Shown piece by piece: positions 1-7,050 of a DNA stretch of 21,094 nt. The notes below the pieces were generated by a model. The model saw nothing but the letters and a program-made list of their open reading frames with translations, was not told where the DNA came from and ran no database searches. The number at the start of each line of letters is the position of its first letter. Positions within the stretch are counted from its first letter, which is position 1. A program made the position numbers and the translations under genes. Source of the stretch: a virus; IMG/VR virus record IMGVR_UViG_3300044530_000541, positions 1 to 21,094 of that record. One strand, 5' to 3'.

Positions 1-134
1 CTTGCTCTTGCTCTTGCTTCGCTCTTGCTCTTGCTTCGCTCTTGCTCTTGCTCTTGCTCTTGCTCTTGCTCTTGCTCTTGCTCTTGCTCTTGCTCTTGCT
101 TCGCTCTTGCTCTTGCTCTTGCTCTTGCTCTTGC
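1..134. repeat. CTTGCT hexanucleotide tandem array with 5-base variant units
   Basis: The first 134 bases are made almost entirely of CTTGCT units (AGCAAG on the other strand). Three 5-base variants, TCGCT, interrupt it at 19-23, 36-40 and 101-105, leaving blocks of 3, 2, 10 and nearly 5 full units. The array starts at base 1, so its true left end is not visible. Each 5-base variant shifts the reading frame, yet no frame on either strand contains a stop inside the array, so it could be the end of a coding region or a non-coding repeat. I see no start codon with a good ribosome binding site that would make it a gene here. Confidence 0.95.
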
Positions 135-325
135 AAGGCAATCAAACAGCGAATTTTTAGCACGGAATTGACAGGATAATCACCTAGAATAGGGGAAATT
201 TTTTTTTATGGGGGCGCGATACTCCACATCGACACACCCACACCACTTTCCAAGTTCCACTTGACAAACACCTCAACATATGCTACCTTCCACGCAACTT
301 ACCCACCTAACCTACCCAAAATTAT
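135..325 (+). other. Gene-free leader region before the phosphoesterase
   Basis: No convincing ORF is present between the repeat array and the ATG at 326. The region has a T run at about 199-207. From about 221 it is strikingly poor in G on the + strand and rich in A and C, ending in several CCYACC-like stretches just before the ATG. A TTGACA at 168-173 followed by TAGAAT at 185-190 has only 11 bases between the two, too short for a normal sigma-70 promoter. A better promoter is at 261-289. Confidence 0.6.
261..289 (+). promoter_or_regulatory. Putative promoter P1, TTGACA-N14-TGC-TACCTT
   Basis: A perfect -35 hexamer TTGACA (261-266) is followed by a 17-base spacer ending in TGC (281-283, extended -10) and a weak -10 TACCTT (284-289). 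The expected transcription start is near 296, giving a leader of about 30 bases to the phosphoesterase ATG at 326. The layout matches the promoters at 1551, 4576 and 7176, which raises confidence despite the poor -10. Confidence 0.5.
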
Positions 326-1378
326 ATGCGTGAAAACCTAATTGAACAACTGATTTCCTTAAATTTAAAGTCAGCCACCCGCAATGCAGTCCGCAAGCAT
401 ATCTCAGAATACGATTACCTACGTGAGTTTGGCACGTTCACCGAGTTCAAACGCCAAGCTGGGCTACTCAACTTGAAATCTCACAACAAGTATAGCAATG
501 CTGTTGCTAACAACGCTACGACTACTACCAAAACAGCCACCAAAATCACCTCAGAAATTAAGTCCTATAATACAATTAACACCTATGAACGTCCTCACGC
601 TGAGCGTTTTCAAACAATTGTGATAGGCTCAGACTACCACTCACATGACCACTGCCCATTCACTAGAGCTTTATTCATTGACAGCATTGCCCGTATTCAA
701 CCCAATACTGTAGTCCTATTAGGTGATTTCTTTGATTGCTACGAGTTCAGCAGCTATACTAAAGACCCACGCAAGCTAGACCTTGTGGGTGAATTTGCAT
801 GTATTCACAAACTCTTAGCTGACATACGCCAAGCTGCTCCAGATTGCGAAATCGACTTCATTGCAGGCAACCACGAGCATCGCATACTCAAGCACATTGC
901 CAACGAAGCTCCATTTGTGCAGCAGTTATTATCTGACGTACATGGCTTCTCATTTGGCAAGTTACTAGGATTTGATGACAACGAAATCAATTTCATTTGC
1001 AAAGGCGACCTATTCGCACATACCAACAGTGCAATTAAACGTGAGGTTAAACAAAATTACCTAATCAAACACGAAGCCTTAATGTTTAACCATTTCCCAG
1101 ATGGACGCAACTACGGCATTCCTGGACTAAACGGTCATCACCATTCTTATCATAGTACTCACCAGTACAACATTACTTACGGTCCTTATAGCTGGGTACA
1201 ACTAGGCAGTATGTGCATACGTGACGCAAGTTACTGCGATGGTCTAAAATGGACTACAGGATTTATGATTGCACATGTGGACACGCATACTAAGGCATCT
1301 GTCTTTGAGTATATCGACACAACAAGCGACCATGCTGTAATTGGCGGTCAGTTCTATACTCGTGATATGTGGGGTTAA
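326..1378 (+). CDS. Calcineurin-like metallophosphoesterase
   Basis: The protein is 350 residues and has the metal-binding signature of the calcineurin-like phosphoesterase superfamily: D-x-H at 103-105 (SDYHSHDH), GDxxD at 133-137, GNHEH at 181-185, a histidine at 256 (FNH) and GHHH at 270-273. Members hydrolyse phosphomonoesters or diesters using two metal ions; the substrate cannot be told from sequence. Residues 1-55 form a separate helical, basic segment containing FGTFTEFKRQAGL, which I associate with phage phosphoesterases and which may bind nucleic acid (inference). A Thr/Asn-rich linker (about 57-80) joins the two parts. No Shine-Dalgarno sequence precedes the ATG; the leader is A/C-rich, so translation may start by another route. 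It lies upstream of the endonuclease and terminase genes and is probably transcribed from P1. A role in DNA processing near packaging is a guess from position only. Confidence 0.9.
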   Translation: MRENLIEQLISLNLKSATRNAVRKHISEYDYLREFGTFTEFKRQAGLLNLKSHNKYSNAVANNATTTTKTATKITSEIKSYNTINTYERPHAERFQTIVIGSDYHSHDHCPFTRALFIDSIARIQPNTVVLLGDFFDCYEFSSYTKDPRKLDLVGEFACIHKLLADIRQAAPDCEIDFIAGNHEHRILKHIANEAPFVQQLLSDVHGFSFGKLLGFDDNEINFICKGDLFAHTNSAIKREVKQNYLIKHEALMFNHFPDGRNYGIPGLNGHHHSYHSTHQYNITYGPYSWVQLGSMCIRDASYCDGLKWTTGFMIAHVDTHTKASVFEYIDTTSDHAVIGGQFYTRDMWG

Positions 1379-1379
1379 T

Positions 1380-1568
1380 GTGCCTACAGCCAACGAACTA
1401 TACCTAGCTAGGCTAAGTGGCAATTTAAGCTACCCAAACGTATTTAGCCAGCTAGTTAGCACACCCGTGTACCCACCTTACCTATTGTACACTAATGAGC
1501 AACAATACTATCAGCACATGTACGTTCCTGAGCAACAAAACAACCAACACTTGACAAACCCACAATAA
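1380..1568 (+). CDS. Doubtful small ORF, Tyr/Gln/Asn/Pro-rich
   Basis: An open frame follows the phosphoesterase stop. A GTG at 1380 lies one base after the TAA and would give 62 residues; an ATG at 1341 inside the phosphoesterase gene would give 75. The product is rich in Tyr, Gln, Asn and Pro, has no recognisable domain, and has no ribosome binding site worth naming. The same stretch holds an imperfect inverted repeat (1404-1416 with 1444-1455), and its 3' end contains the -35 of promoter P2. It could be a small phage protein or simply a non-coding structured spacer. Confidence 0.3.
   Translation: MPTANELYLARLSGNLSYPNVFSQLVSTPVYPPYLLYTNEQQYYQHMYVPEQQNNQHLTNPQ
1404..1455 (+). repeat. Imperfect inverted repeat (stem-loop) after the phosphoesterase
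   Basis: CTAGCTAGGCTAA at 1404-1416 is complementary to TTAGCCAGCTAG at 1444-1455 with one base bulged, leaving a 27-base loop. There is no T run, so it does not look like an intrinsic terminator. It lies within the gap or doubtful ORF just after the phosphoesterase stop. Confidence 0.5.
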
Positions 1569-1579
1569 TGTGTTAGTCT
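1551..1579 (+). promoter_or_regulatory. Putative promoter P2 for the homing endonuclease
   Basis: TTGACA (1551-1556) is followed by 17 bases ending in TGT (1571-1573, extended -10) and TAGTCT (1574-1579). The expected start site near 1586 falls at the first base of the inverted repeat 1585-1642, so the transcript would begin with a stem-loop. The endonuclease ATG is at 1672. Confidence 0.55.
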
Positions 1580-1584
1580 ATCAA

Positions 1585-1642
1585 ATGACGGCTATGGTTT
1601 TGCAAGACCAGTGGTACAAGAGTGAGTACCCAGAGCCGTCAT
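1585..1642 (+). promoter_or_regulatory. Stem-loop at the 5' end of the endonuclease transcript
   Basis: ATGACGGCT (1585-1593) pairs perfectly with AGCCGTCAT (1634-1642). Nested inside is a second hairpin, GGTAC (1613-1617) with GTACC (1626-1630), closing an 8-base loop. The outer stem begins at the predicted start site of P2 and ends 21 bases before the endonuclease ribosome binding site at 1663. It has no following T run. Possible roles are stabilising the 5' end, tuning translation, or acting as a protein-binding site; homing endonuclease genes of other phages are known to have structured leaders that delay translation. Confidence 0.55.
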
Positions 1643-1662
1643 ATTATCACTCCCTAATACTC

Positions 1663-1666
1663 AAGG
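1663..1666 (+). promoter_or_regulatory. Ribosome binding site that fixes the endonuclease start
   Basis: AAGG lies five bases before the ATG at 1672. An in-frame GTG at 1570 would add 34 residues but has no such site, and those residues do not belong to the GIY-YIG fold, which begins almost at once after the ATG at 1672. Confidence 0.65.
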
Positions 1667-1671
1667 TACAA

Positions 1672-2646
1672 ATGAACAACTACTTAATATACAAACACAC
1701 TTCTCCATCTGGAAAAGCATATATTGGACAAACTAAAAACTACGAAAAACGCTGTGCTGCCCATAAAAGATTATCGAGTGGATGTCGCATATTTAGTCAT
1801 GCTATACAACACTACGGTTGGGATACTTTTAGCCATGAAATATTATACGATAATCTAACAATAGAACAAGCTAACGAACTTGAAGCTATGTGCATTTTAG
1901 AACACAACAGTTTATCACCAAATGGATATAATCTAAGAACAGGTGGTGATAACGAAACAGTATCTGATGAAACACGTAACAAACAACGTGAAGCTCAGTT
2001 AGGAATGAAACATTCTGCTGAAAGAAATGCTAAGAAATCAAAATATTTGACTGGAAGAAAACACTCACCAGAAAGAATAAATAAAGTAACCATAGCCAAT
2101 ACAGGTAAAAAACGTACAGCAGAACAAATAGAACGTATTGCTGCAACTAAACGTGGTGTGAAACAATCAGCTGAACATATTGAACTCCGTGCATCAAAAA
2201 TTCGTGGAGTCAAAAAATCACCAGAACACATTGAAAAAGTACGTTTAGTTAATATAGGCAAAGTGGTATCTGAAGAAACTAGAAAACGACAACGTGAAGC
2301 GCAATTGGGTAAAACAAGGTCACAAGAAGCTATCGCTAAAATAGCAACGGCTTTGCGTGGAAGAACTAGACCAAAAGAACTTATTGATAGTATGGCTTAT
2401 ACTAGAAACAAAAATATTTTTATAAAAGAATTTGCTTTATACAACATCAATATAAAACATTTGACTGATAACGAAATTGGAACAACTGTGCTTACTGGAT
2501 TATTAAATGTAAATAGAAGTGTGATAAACGATAGAATTAAAGCAAATAAATTTCTAAATGCATATTTTAAACATCCTGCTTGGCACATCCCATTACAAGA
2601 TATTCACGATTATTACATAAACGGCTCAATTTTATATGGCTTATGA
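1672..2646 (+). CDS. GIY-YIG homing endonuclease with NUMOD3 repeats
   Basis: The protein is 324 residues. The N-terminal nuclease domain (about 1-95) shows the GIY-YIG family pattern: YLIY at 4-7, AYIG at 16-19, a candidate catalytic arginine at 27, a glutamate in ELEAMCILE (about 69-77) and GYN at 85-87. Residues about 97-242 are a chain of short NUMOD3-type DNA-binding motifs (recurring G[MRV]KxSxEHIxK), followed by a helix-turn-helix-like end (TVLTGLLNVNRSVINDRIK, about 272-290). Such enzymes cut a specific DNA site and spread their own gene by recombination. It is free-standing here, placed between the phosphoesterase and terL, and overlaps terL by 11 bases. By eye it is richer in AT than terL, which fits a late arrival. 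Its target is probably in a related phage lacking the insert, perhaps near terL (inference). Confidence 0.92.
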   Translation: MNNYLIYKHTSPSGKAYIGQTKNYEKRCAAHKRLSSGCRIFSHAIQHYGWDTFSHEILYDNLTIEQANELEAMCILEHNSLSPNGYNLRTGGDNETVSDETRNKQREAQLGMKHSAERNAKKSKYLTGRKHSPERINKVTIANTGKKRTAEQIERIAATKRGVKQSAEHIELRASKIRGVKKSPEHIEKVRLVNIGKVVSEETRKRQREAQLGKTRSQEAIAKIATALRGRTRPKELIDSMAYTRNKNIFIKEFALYNINIKHLTDNEIGTTVLTGLLNVNRSVINDRIKANKFLNAYFKHPAWHIPLQDIHDYYINGSILYGL

Positions 2647-4174
2647 TTATAACCTAAAAACCAATCGTAAAATCATTTGGCAACCAAATCCAGGTAGCCA
2701 AGCACTTGCAATGAGCGCACCAGCAAATCTCATACTATATCATGGGACGAGAGGAAACGGCAAAACGGACGTACAGCTAATGCGCTTTCGTGCAGGAGTT
2801 GGCCAGGGATATGGTCGCCATTTTCGGGGGCTGTGTACAGACGTTCAGCTGAGTTCGCTCGATGATATTATTTCAAAAAGTAAAAAATACTTCTATCAAT
2901 TCAACGATGGTGCGCGGTTTTTATCAAGTAAGGGGGAAAATCGCTGGGTATGGCCTACTGGTGAGGAATTATTATTTCGTGCTGTAGATGATGTGACATC
3001 CTACGAAAAACTTCATGGGTCAGAATTTGCATATATTGCGATAAACGAAGCAAGCAAGTCGCCAGACAGTACGGTACTAGACCTATTAATGTCGCTTAAT
3101 CGAACATCATTTGTCCCAGAAGACCACCCATTGCCCGATGGTAGCCTACTGCCTGAACTCAAACTAACAATTTTTTTGACCACAAATCCATCTGGAATAG
3201 GGCGTAATTGGCTGAAGAAACGCTTTATTGACCAATCAGCTCCGGGTGAGATACTCAAAAAACATATAGCTATCTTCAATCCAAGAACCCAAGAAGATGA
3301 AATAATTACCAAGACGCAATGTCATATTTTCGGTTCATGGCGCGAAAATACCAAACTCTCAGCCGATTATGTCGCGGACCTCGCACAGATAACTGACCCA
3401 GTTAAGCGTAAAGCGTGGCTATTAGGTGATTGGGATGCAGGTTGTGAAGGTGGTATGTTTGATGACCTATGGCAATCAGATGTGCATATTATTAAGCCAT
3501 TTAACATACCACATAGCGGCTTTATAGACCGTTGCTTTGACTGGGGTAGCTCCGCACCCTTTTCCATAGCGTGGTACTGGAATTCAGATGGTTGTGATGT
3601 GACATTGTCGGATGGTCGAACAATAAGCACCATACGTGGTGACATATTCCGCATAGCCGAATGGTATGGTGCAGTAGAAGGTCAACCTACTAAGGGGTTA
3701 ATGATGCTTAATGCTGAAATAACCAAAGGCATCGTAGAACGTGAGATAGCTATGGGCATATATGGTCGCGTCAAACCAGGTGCAGCCGATAACTCAATCT
3801 GGGATGTTAAATCAGGTGCTTCTATTGCGGCAGATATGCTTAAACCAGTTCGCTTAGACGATGGCAAGACATATGCAGGGGTAACATGGCGCAGGTCAGA
3901 TAAATCACCAGGTTCGCGTACAGGGGGTTGGCAATCAGTACGTAAGTACCTATCTGGGGCAGTTCGACCATTAGGTTCAGTACGTGAGTTTCCAGGTTTA
4001 TTCATATTTAATACCTGCAAAGATTTTATTGAAATCTTCCCTACTTTGTCACGCGACAAAGATAACATGGACGACATAGACACAAGAGGATGTGACCATC
4101 AAGCCGATGAGTTACGTTATAAGATACTTTCAACCGCAACGGGTTCACGTTCTGGTAAAACTAAGGGGGTATGA
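2636..4174 (+). CDS. terL: Terminase large subunit (DNA packaging ATPase/nuclease)
   Basis: This 512-residue protein is the motor that drives phage DNA into the prohead and cuts it. The ATPase half has a Walker A loop GTRGNGKT at 37-44, a Walker B-like strand YIAINE at 133-138 (Asn in place of the usual first Asp, Glu138 kept), and a coupling motif TTNPSG at 182-187. The RNase H-like nuclease half has Asp302 in CFDWGSSAPF, Asp385 in GAADNSIWD, and Asp487/Asp491 in CDHQADELRY, the expected acidic triad. Length is normal for the family. The ATG lies inside the end of the endonuclease gene with no strong Shine-Dalgarno sequence, so translation may be coupled to that gene. No small terminase subunit is seen nearby. 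Confidence 0.96.
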   Translation: MAYDYNLKTNRKIIWQPNPGSQALAMSAPANLILYHGTRGNGKTDVQLMRFRAGVGQGYGRHFRGLCTDVQLSSLDDIISKSKKYFYQFNDGARFLSSKGENRWVWPTGEELLFRAVDDVTSYEKLHGSEFAYIAINEASKSPDSTVLDLLMSLNRTSFVPEDHPLPDGSLLPELKLTIFLTTNPSGIGRNWLKKRFIDQSAPGEILKKHIAIFNPRTQEDEIITKTQCHIFGSWRENTKLSADYVADLAQITDPVKRKAWLLGDWDAGCEGGMFDDLWQSDVHIIKPFNIPHSGFIDRCFDWGSSAPFSIAWYWNSDGCDVTLSDGRTISTIRGDIFRIAEWYGAVEGQPTKGLMMLNAEITKGIVEREIAMGIYGRVKPGAADNSIWDVKSGASIAADMLKPVRLDDGKTYAGVTWRRSDKSPGSRTGGWQSVRKYLSGAVRPLGSVREFPGLFIFNTCKDFIEIFPTLSRDKDNMDDIDTRGCDHQADELRYKILSTATGSRSGKTKGV

Positions 4175-4175
4175 C

Positions 4176-4412
4176 ATGGGTAAGATAGTACCATTCAAAA
4201 CAGCAAGTAACATTGCAAACGAGTTATCGCCAAATGACGTATTAGAAGAATCTAAAGACCAATTCAAAGAAATCCTTATTTTAGGGTATGACGTAGAAGG
4301 TTATTTAGATATACGTTCATCTAGCAATCTAAGCCATTCAGATATATCATGGTTAATCGACCTATTTAAGCAAAAGTTATTAAATGGCGATTTCATGGGT
4401 GATGACGAATAA
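4176..4412 (+). CDS. Small conserved-looking phage protein, 78 residues
   Basis: The start at 4176 is chosen because GGGGG at 4165-4169 (within AAGGGGG) stands six bases upstream and the ATG follows the terL stop by one base; a longer in-frame start at 4092 would overlap terL by 83 bases. The product is acidic and short, with a central pattern ILGYDVEGYLDIRSS followed by an amphipathic helix SDISWLIDLFKQKLL. I recall small phage proteins with a similar 'GYD-G-L-vrSS ... WLL' layout but cannot give a function. It sits between terminase and portal. Confidence 0.75.
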   Translation: MGKIVPFKTASNIANELSPNDVLEESKDQFKEILILGYDVEGYLDIRSSSNLSHSDISWLIDLFKQKLLNGDFMGDDE

Positions 4413-4433
4413 TTTAACTAACTGAGATTTCAC

Positions 4434-4592
4434 ATGAGTAACAAAGATAAAGTATTACGCAAAGGCATTAAATCAGATGATTTTTATCACGACAAATTGT
4501 CAGATAATAACAATAAACGTAAACAGTCTTCACCAAGAGACATGCCTTCTCAAAAAAAGAATTTTAACTATGATGTTGACAATAGCAAATGA
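4434..4592 (+). CDS. Small basic hydrophilic protein, 52 residues
   Basis: An ATG at 4434 opens a frame of 52 codons ending in TGA at 4590-4592. The product begins MSNKDKVLRKGIK and is very rich in Lys, Asn, Asp and Ser with no hydrophobic core, so it is probably disordered. There is only a weak GAG-like ribosome binding site. It contains a run of seven A at 4552-4558; removing one A would join it to a frame of about 34 more codons that ends at the portal start codon. The -35 of promoter P3 overlaps its 3' end. No function is recognised. Confidence 0.45.
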   Translation: MSNKDKVLRKGIKSDDFYHDKLSDNNNKRKQSSPRDMPSQKKNFNYDVDNSK

Positions 4593-4604
4593 ATGTGATA
4601 TAAG
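4576..4604 (+). promoter_or_regulatory. Putative promoter P3 for the portal operon
   Basis: This is the best-matching promoter in the window: TTGACA (4576-4581), a 17-base spacer ending in TGA (4596-4598, extended -10) and TATAAG (4599-4604, five of six consensus bases). The start site would be near 4611, giving a leader of about 50 bases to the portal ATG at 4662. It would drive portal, scaffold and the 24-residue peptide up to the terminator at 7136. Confidence 0.65.
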
Positions 4605-4661
4605 TATTTATTATCGCATAATTTTGGCTAAGCAACGTTATCTACACTGGAAATCATATAA

Positions 4662-6230
4662 ATGATAAACAATAAACATCCGCAGTATGCTGAGCATATT
4701 TATGACTGGACACTCATGCGTGACTGTTATAAAGGCGAGAGAGCTGTAAAAGACAAAAACACAATTTATTTGCCAGCTACACATGGTCAAGAATTAGATG
4801 GCATGGGCGTTGGCGAAGATGGATACAAATCCTATAGTGCATACAAGACACGGGCTATATTTCCTGGGTTTGTGTACACTGCCGTTGAGTCCTATTTAGG
4901 ACTATTGCATACAAAACCTACCGTAATTACCCTGCCACCAGAGATGGAGTATCTCCATACTAAAGCAACTATTACTGGTGAGGACTTAATTACTGTACTA
5001 CGCAAGATTCAAACTGAGCAACTAATTACTGGTCGCATTGGTGCATTAATGGACTTACGTGAAGAAGAATTGATACCTCAGCCATATATTGCGCTATATC
5101 ATGCAGAACGTATCATTAATTGGGATGACAATGACCCAACAGCGGGTCTAAATGCACTCAATATGGTTGTTCTTGACGAATCTCGTATGGTAAGGTCATC
5201 TGATTTTGTATGGCGTACAGCCTTAAAGTATCGCATACTAACATTAGGTAATCTATTTGCCAATGAACCAAACAATGCTAATTATGTATATCAACAGTCA
5301 TTAGTAGATTTAACTACTGCTGGTGGTACAGAGAATACAAATTATGACGATTTCATCACACCTGTCATTAGAAATAATCCATTACAAGAAATTCCGTTTG
5401 TGTTTATTAACTCTAAAGACACAGCAACTATGCCAGATGTGCCACCATTGTTGTCACTTTCTACATTGTGCTTAGCTATTTATCGCGCAGAAGCAGATTA
5501 TCGTCATACACTATATATGCAAGGACAAGATACGCTTGTTATTATTGCAGGCTCTAGTGACCCAGATGATGAAACTCGTGTAGGTGCTGGTTCTAAGATT
5601 GAAGTTGGCATGGGTGGTGACGCTAAATACATTGGCGTATCATCAGGTGGTTTGACAGAAATGCGTAGTTCTTTAGAGAATGACCGAGTATCAGCTCAAG
5701 CAATGTCTGGTCAATTGGCATCTAACAAAGGCTCACAAGAATCTGGTGACGCATTGCGCTTAAGAATGGCGAGTCAAACAGCTAATCTGACACAAGTTGC
5801 AATTGCATCGTGCTATGGCTTAGAACGCTTACTTAAAATTACTGCACGTTGGATGAACTTAGACGACAGCTTAGTCACTGTGACACCTAACTTGCAATTT
5901 GCTGACAACCGCATGACAGGTCAAGACTTTGTACAATTGATGCAAGCTAAATCAATGGGATTACCGCTTAGTGATGAATCATTGCATAGTCTAATGCAAG
6001 CACAGAATTTAACCGCTATGCATTATGACGAAGAAGCTAAATTGTCTATAGAAGAATTTACTAAGATGAAAGAGCTTACTGTTAAGTTAATGCCTAAGCC
6101 AGTAGCTCCTGTAGGCAACCCGCAGGGTAATGACCAGCAAGGCAACCCGCAAGAGCCAAATGCAACTAAGCCACAAGATACCGCAAAACAACCGCCTAAA
6201 GGCAAACAAACTAACCAACCTAACCAATAG
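4662..6230 (+). CDS. Portal protein
   Basis: At 522 residues, this is the expected portal: the twelve-subunit ring at one capsid vertex through which DNA enters and leaves. Support comes from position (after terL, before scaffold and capsid), length, and a sequence style I associate with the DUF4055 portal family: an N-terminal HPQYAEHIYDWTLMRDCYKG (about 6-25), YLPATHGQ (about 38-45), a hydrophobic FVYTAVESYLGLL segment, and a helical stretch rich in Met/Gln/Ala around 340-400. The last 45 residues are low-complexity Pro/Gln/Asn/Lys, probably a flexible tail. The ATG overlaps the stop of a short upstream frame (ATGA), and no strong Shine-Dalgarno sequence is present. The family assignment is from memory and was not searched. 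Confidence 0.85.
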   Translation: MINNKHPQYAEHIYDWTLMRDCYKGERAVKDKNTIYLPATHGQELDGMGVGEDGYKSYSAYKTRAIFPGFVYTAVESYLGLLHTKPTVITLPPEMEYLHTKATITGEDLITVLRKIQTEQLITGRIGALMDLREEELIPQPYIALYHAERIINWDDNDPTAGLNALNMVVLDESRMVRSSDFVWRTALKYRILTLGNLFANEPNNANYVYQQSLVDLTTAGGTENTNYDDFITPVIRNNPLQEIPFVFINSKDTATMPDVPPLLSLSTLCLAIYRAEADYRHTLYMQGQDTLVIIAGSSDPDDETRVGAGSKIEVGMGGDAKYIGVSSGGLTEMRSSLENDRVSAQAMSGQLASNKGSQESGDALRLRMASQTANLTQVAIASCYGLERLLKITARWMNLDDSLVTVTPNLQFADNRMTGQDFVQLMQAKSMGLPLSDESLHSLMQAQNLTAMHYDEEAKLSIEEFTKMKELTVKLMPKPVAPVGNPQGNDQQGNPQEPNATKPQDTAKQPPKGKQTNQPNQ

Positions 6231-6239
6231 AGAAAAATC

Positions 6240-7025
6240 ATGGAATTAAATATTTTCGAAGATGACATTTTGCATTTAGACCCTGTTTTGCAATCACTTT
6301 ATAGTGAAGACAATGGCAAGTTTAAATTAACCGCTGTTAAAGATATGAAGACAACAGCCGACATCGCTGCTCTGCAAAATGCATTAGCTATGGAACGTAA
6401 TGACCATAAAGTAGCCAAAGAACAAATTTCAGCATACAAAGCATTTGGTGATACTGAAACTATTGCTCAACAGTTGTCACGTATTGCTGAACTTGAAGCT
6501 GGTGCAGGTAAACCAGATGAAGATAAAATTAATGCTGTAGCTGCAGCTCGTGTGAATACACTTGTTAAGCCACTTGAAGTTGAACGTAATCAACTGCAAC
6601 AACAGATAACTGAATATACACAAGTTATTGAAGGTTACAAAGTAAGTGAAAACAGACGTGTAATCAAAGACAGTGTTACCGAAGCTATCGGCAAAGCAAA
6701 ACTCGACCCAACTTATTCAGAACATGTGCATTTGCTTGCAGAAAAGATTTTTACTATTGATGATATGCAACGTCCAGTAACAAAAGACAACGTAGGTTGT
6801 ACTCCATTTATTGACCCAACCGTGTGGCTTTCAGAAATGCAAGCTAAATATCCATACTGGTGGGGTAAATCAGCAGGTGGCGGTGCGCCAGGTTCGAATG
6901 GCGGTATGTCTAATGCAGACAATCCATTCAGCAAAAATTCTTGGAATTTAACCAAGCAGGGTGAACTCTTTAGAGAGAATCCACAACGCGCTGAGCAGCT
7001 TAGACAAATGGCTGCTCGGTCTTAA
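6240..7025 (+). CDS. Scaffold-like prohead assembly protein
   Basis: This 261-residue protein lies between portal and major capsid genes, where the scaffold is usually found. Residues about 35-150 are highly charged and predicted by eye to be long helix or coiled coil (EQISAYKAFG, LEVERNQLQQQITEY). The C-terminal third has a compact part with YPYWWGK, a Gly-rich linker (about 212-226) and a final NPFSKNSWNLTKQGEL ... NPQRAEQL segment, which I associate with phage scaffold or minor capsid assembly proteins. Scaffolds guide coat assembly and then leave. No protease is visible in the window. The ATG follows the portal stop by nine bases with only a weak AGAG site. Confidence 0.7.
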   Translation: MELNIFEDDILHLDPVLQSLYSEDNGKFKLTAVKDMKTTADIAALQNALAMERNDHKVAKEQISAYKAFGDTETIAQQLSRIAELEAGAGKPDEDKINAVAAARVNTLVKPLEVERNQLQQQITEYTQVIEGYKVSENRRVIKDSVTEAIGKAKLDPTYSEHVHLLAEKIFTIDDMQRPVTKDNVGCTPFIDPTVWLSEMQAKYPYWWGKSAGGGAPGSNGGMSNADNPFSKNSWNLTKQGELFRENPQRAEQLRQMAARS

Positions 7026-7050
7026 TCTTATCGTAACGGAGAATTATAAA

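Noticed and set aside
1-134. CRISPR array
   Set aside because: The units are only five or six bases long with no spacers.
168-190. TTGACA and TAGAAT as a promoter
   Set aside because: Only 11 bases separate the two hexamers, too short for sigma-70 RNA polymerase.
1570-1671. N-terminal extension of the endonuclease from the GTG at 1570
   Set aside because: The stretch contains the predicted transcription start and leader hairpin, and the ribosome binding site plus family fold start support the ATG at 1672.
3682-4083. Open frame of 133 codons on the minus strand inside terL
   Set aside because: It is the antisense of a well-supported gene with intact catalytic motifs; the product resembles no protein family I know.
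4573-4665. 31-codon ORF (MMLTIANECDI...) ending in ATGA with the portal start
   Set aside because: It overlaps a near-perfect promoter (4576-4604), has no ribosome binding site, and would lack most of its leader if transcription starts at 4611. Kept only as part of the A-run observation.
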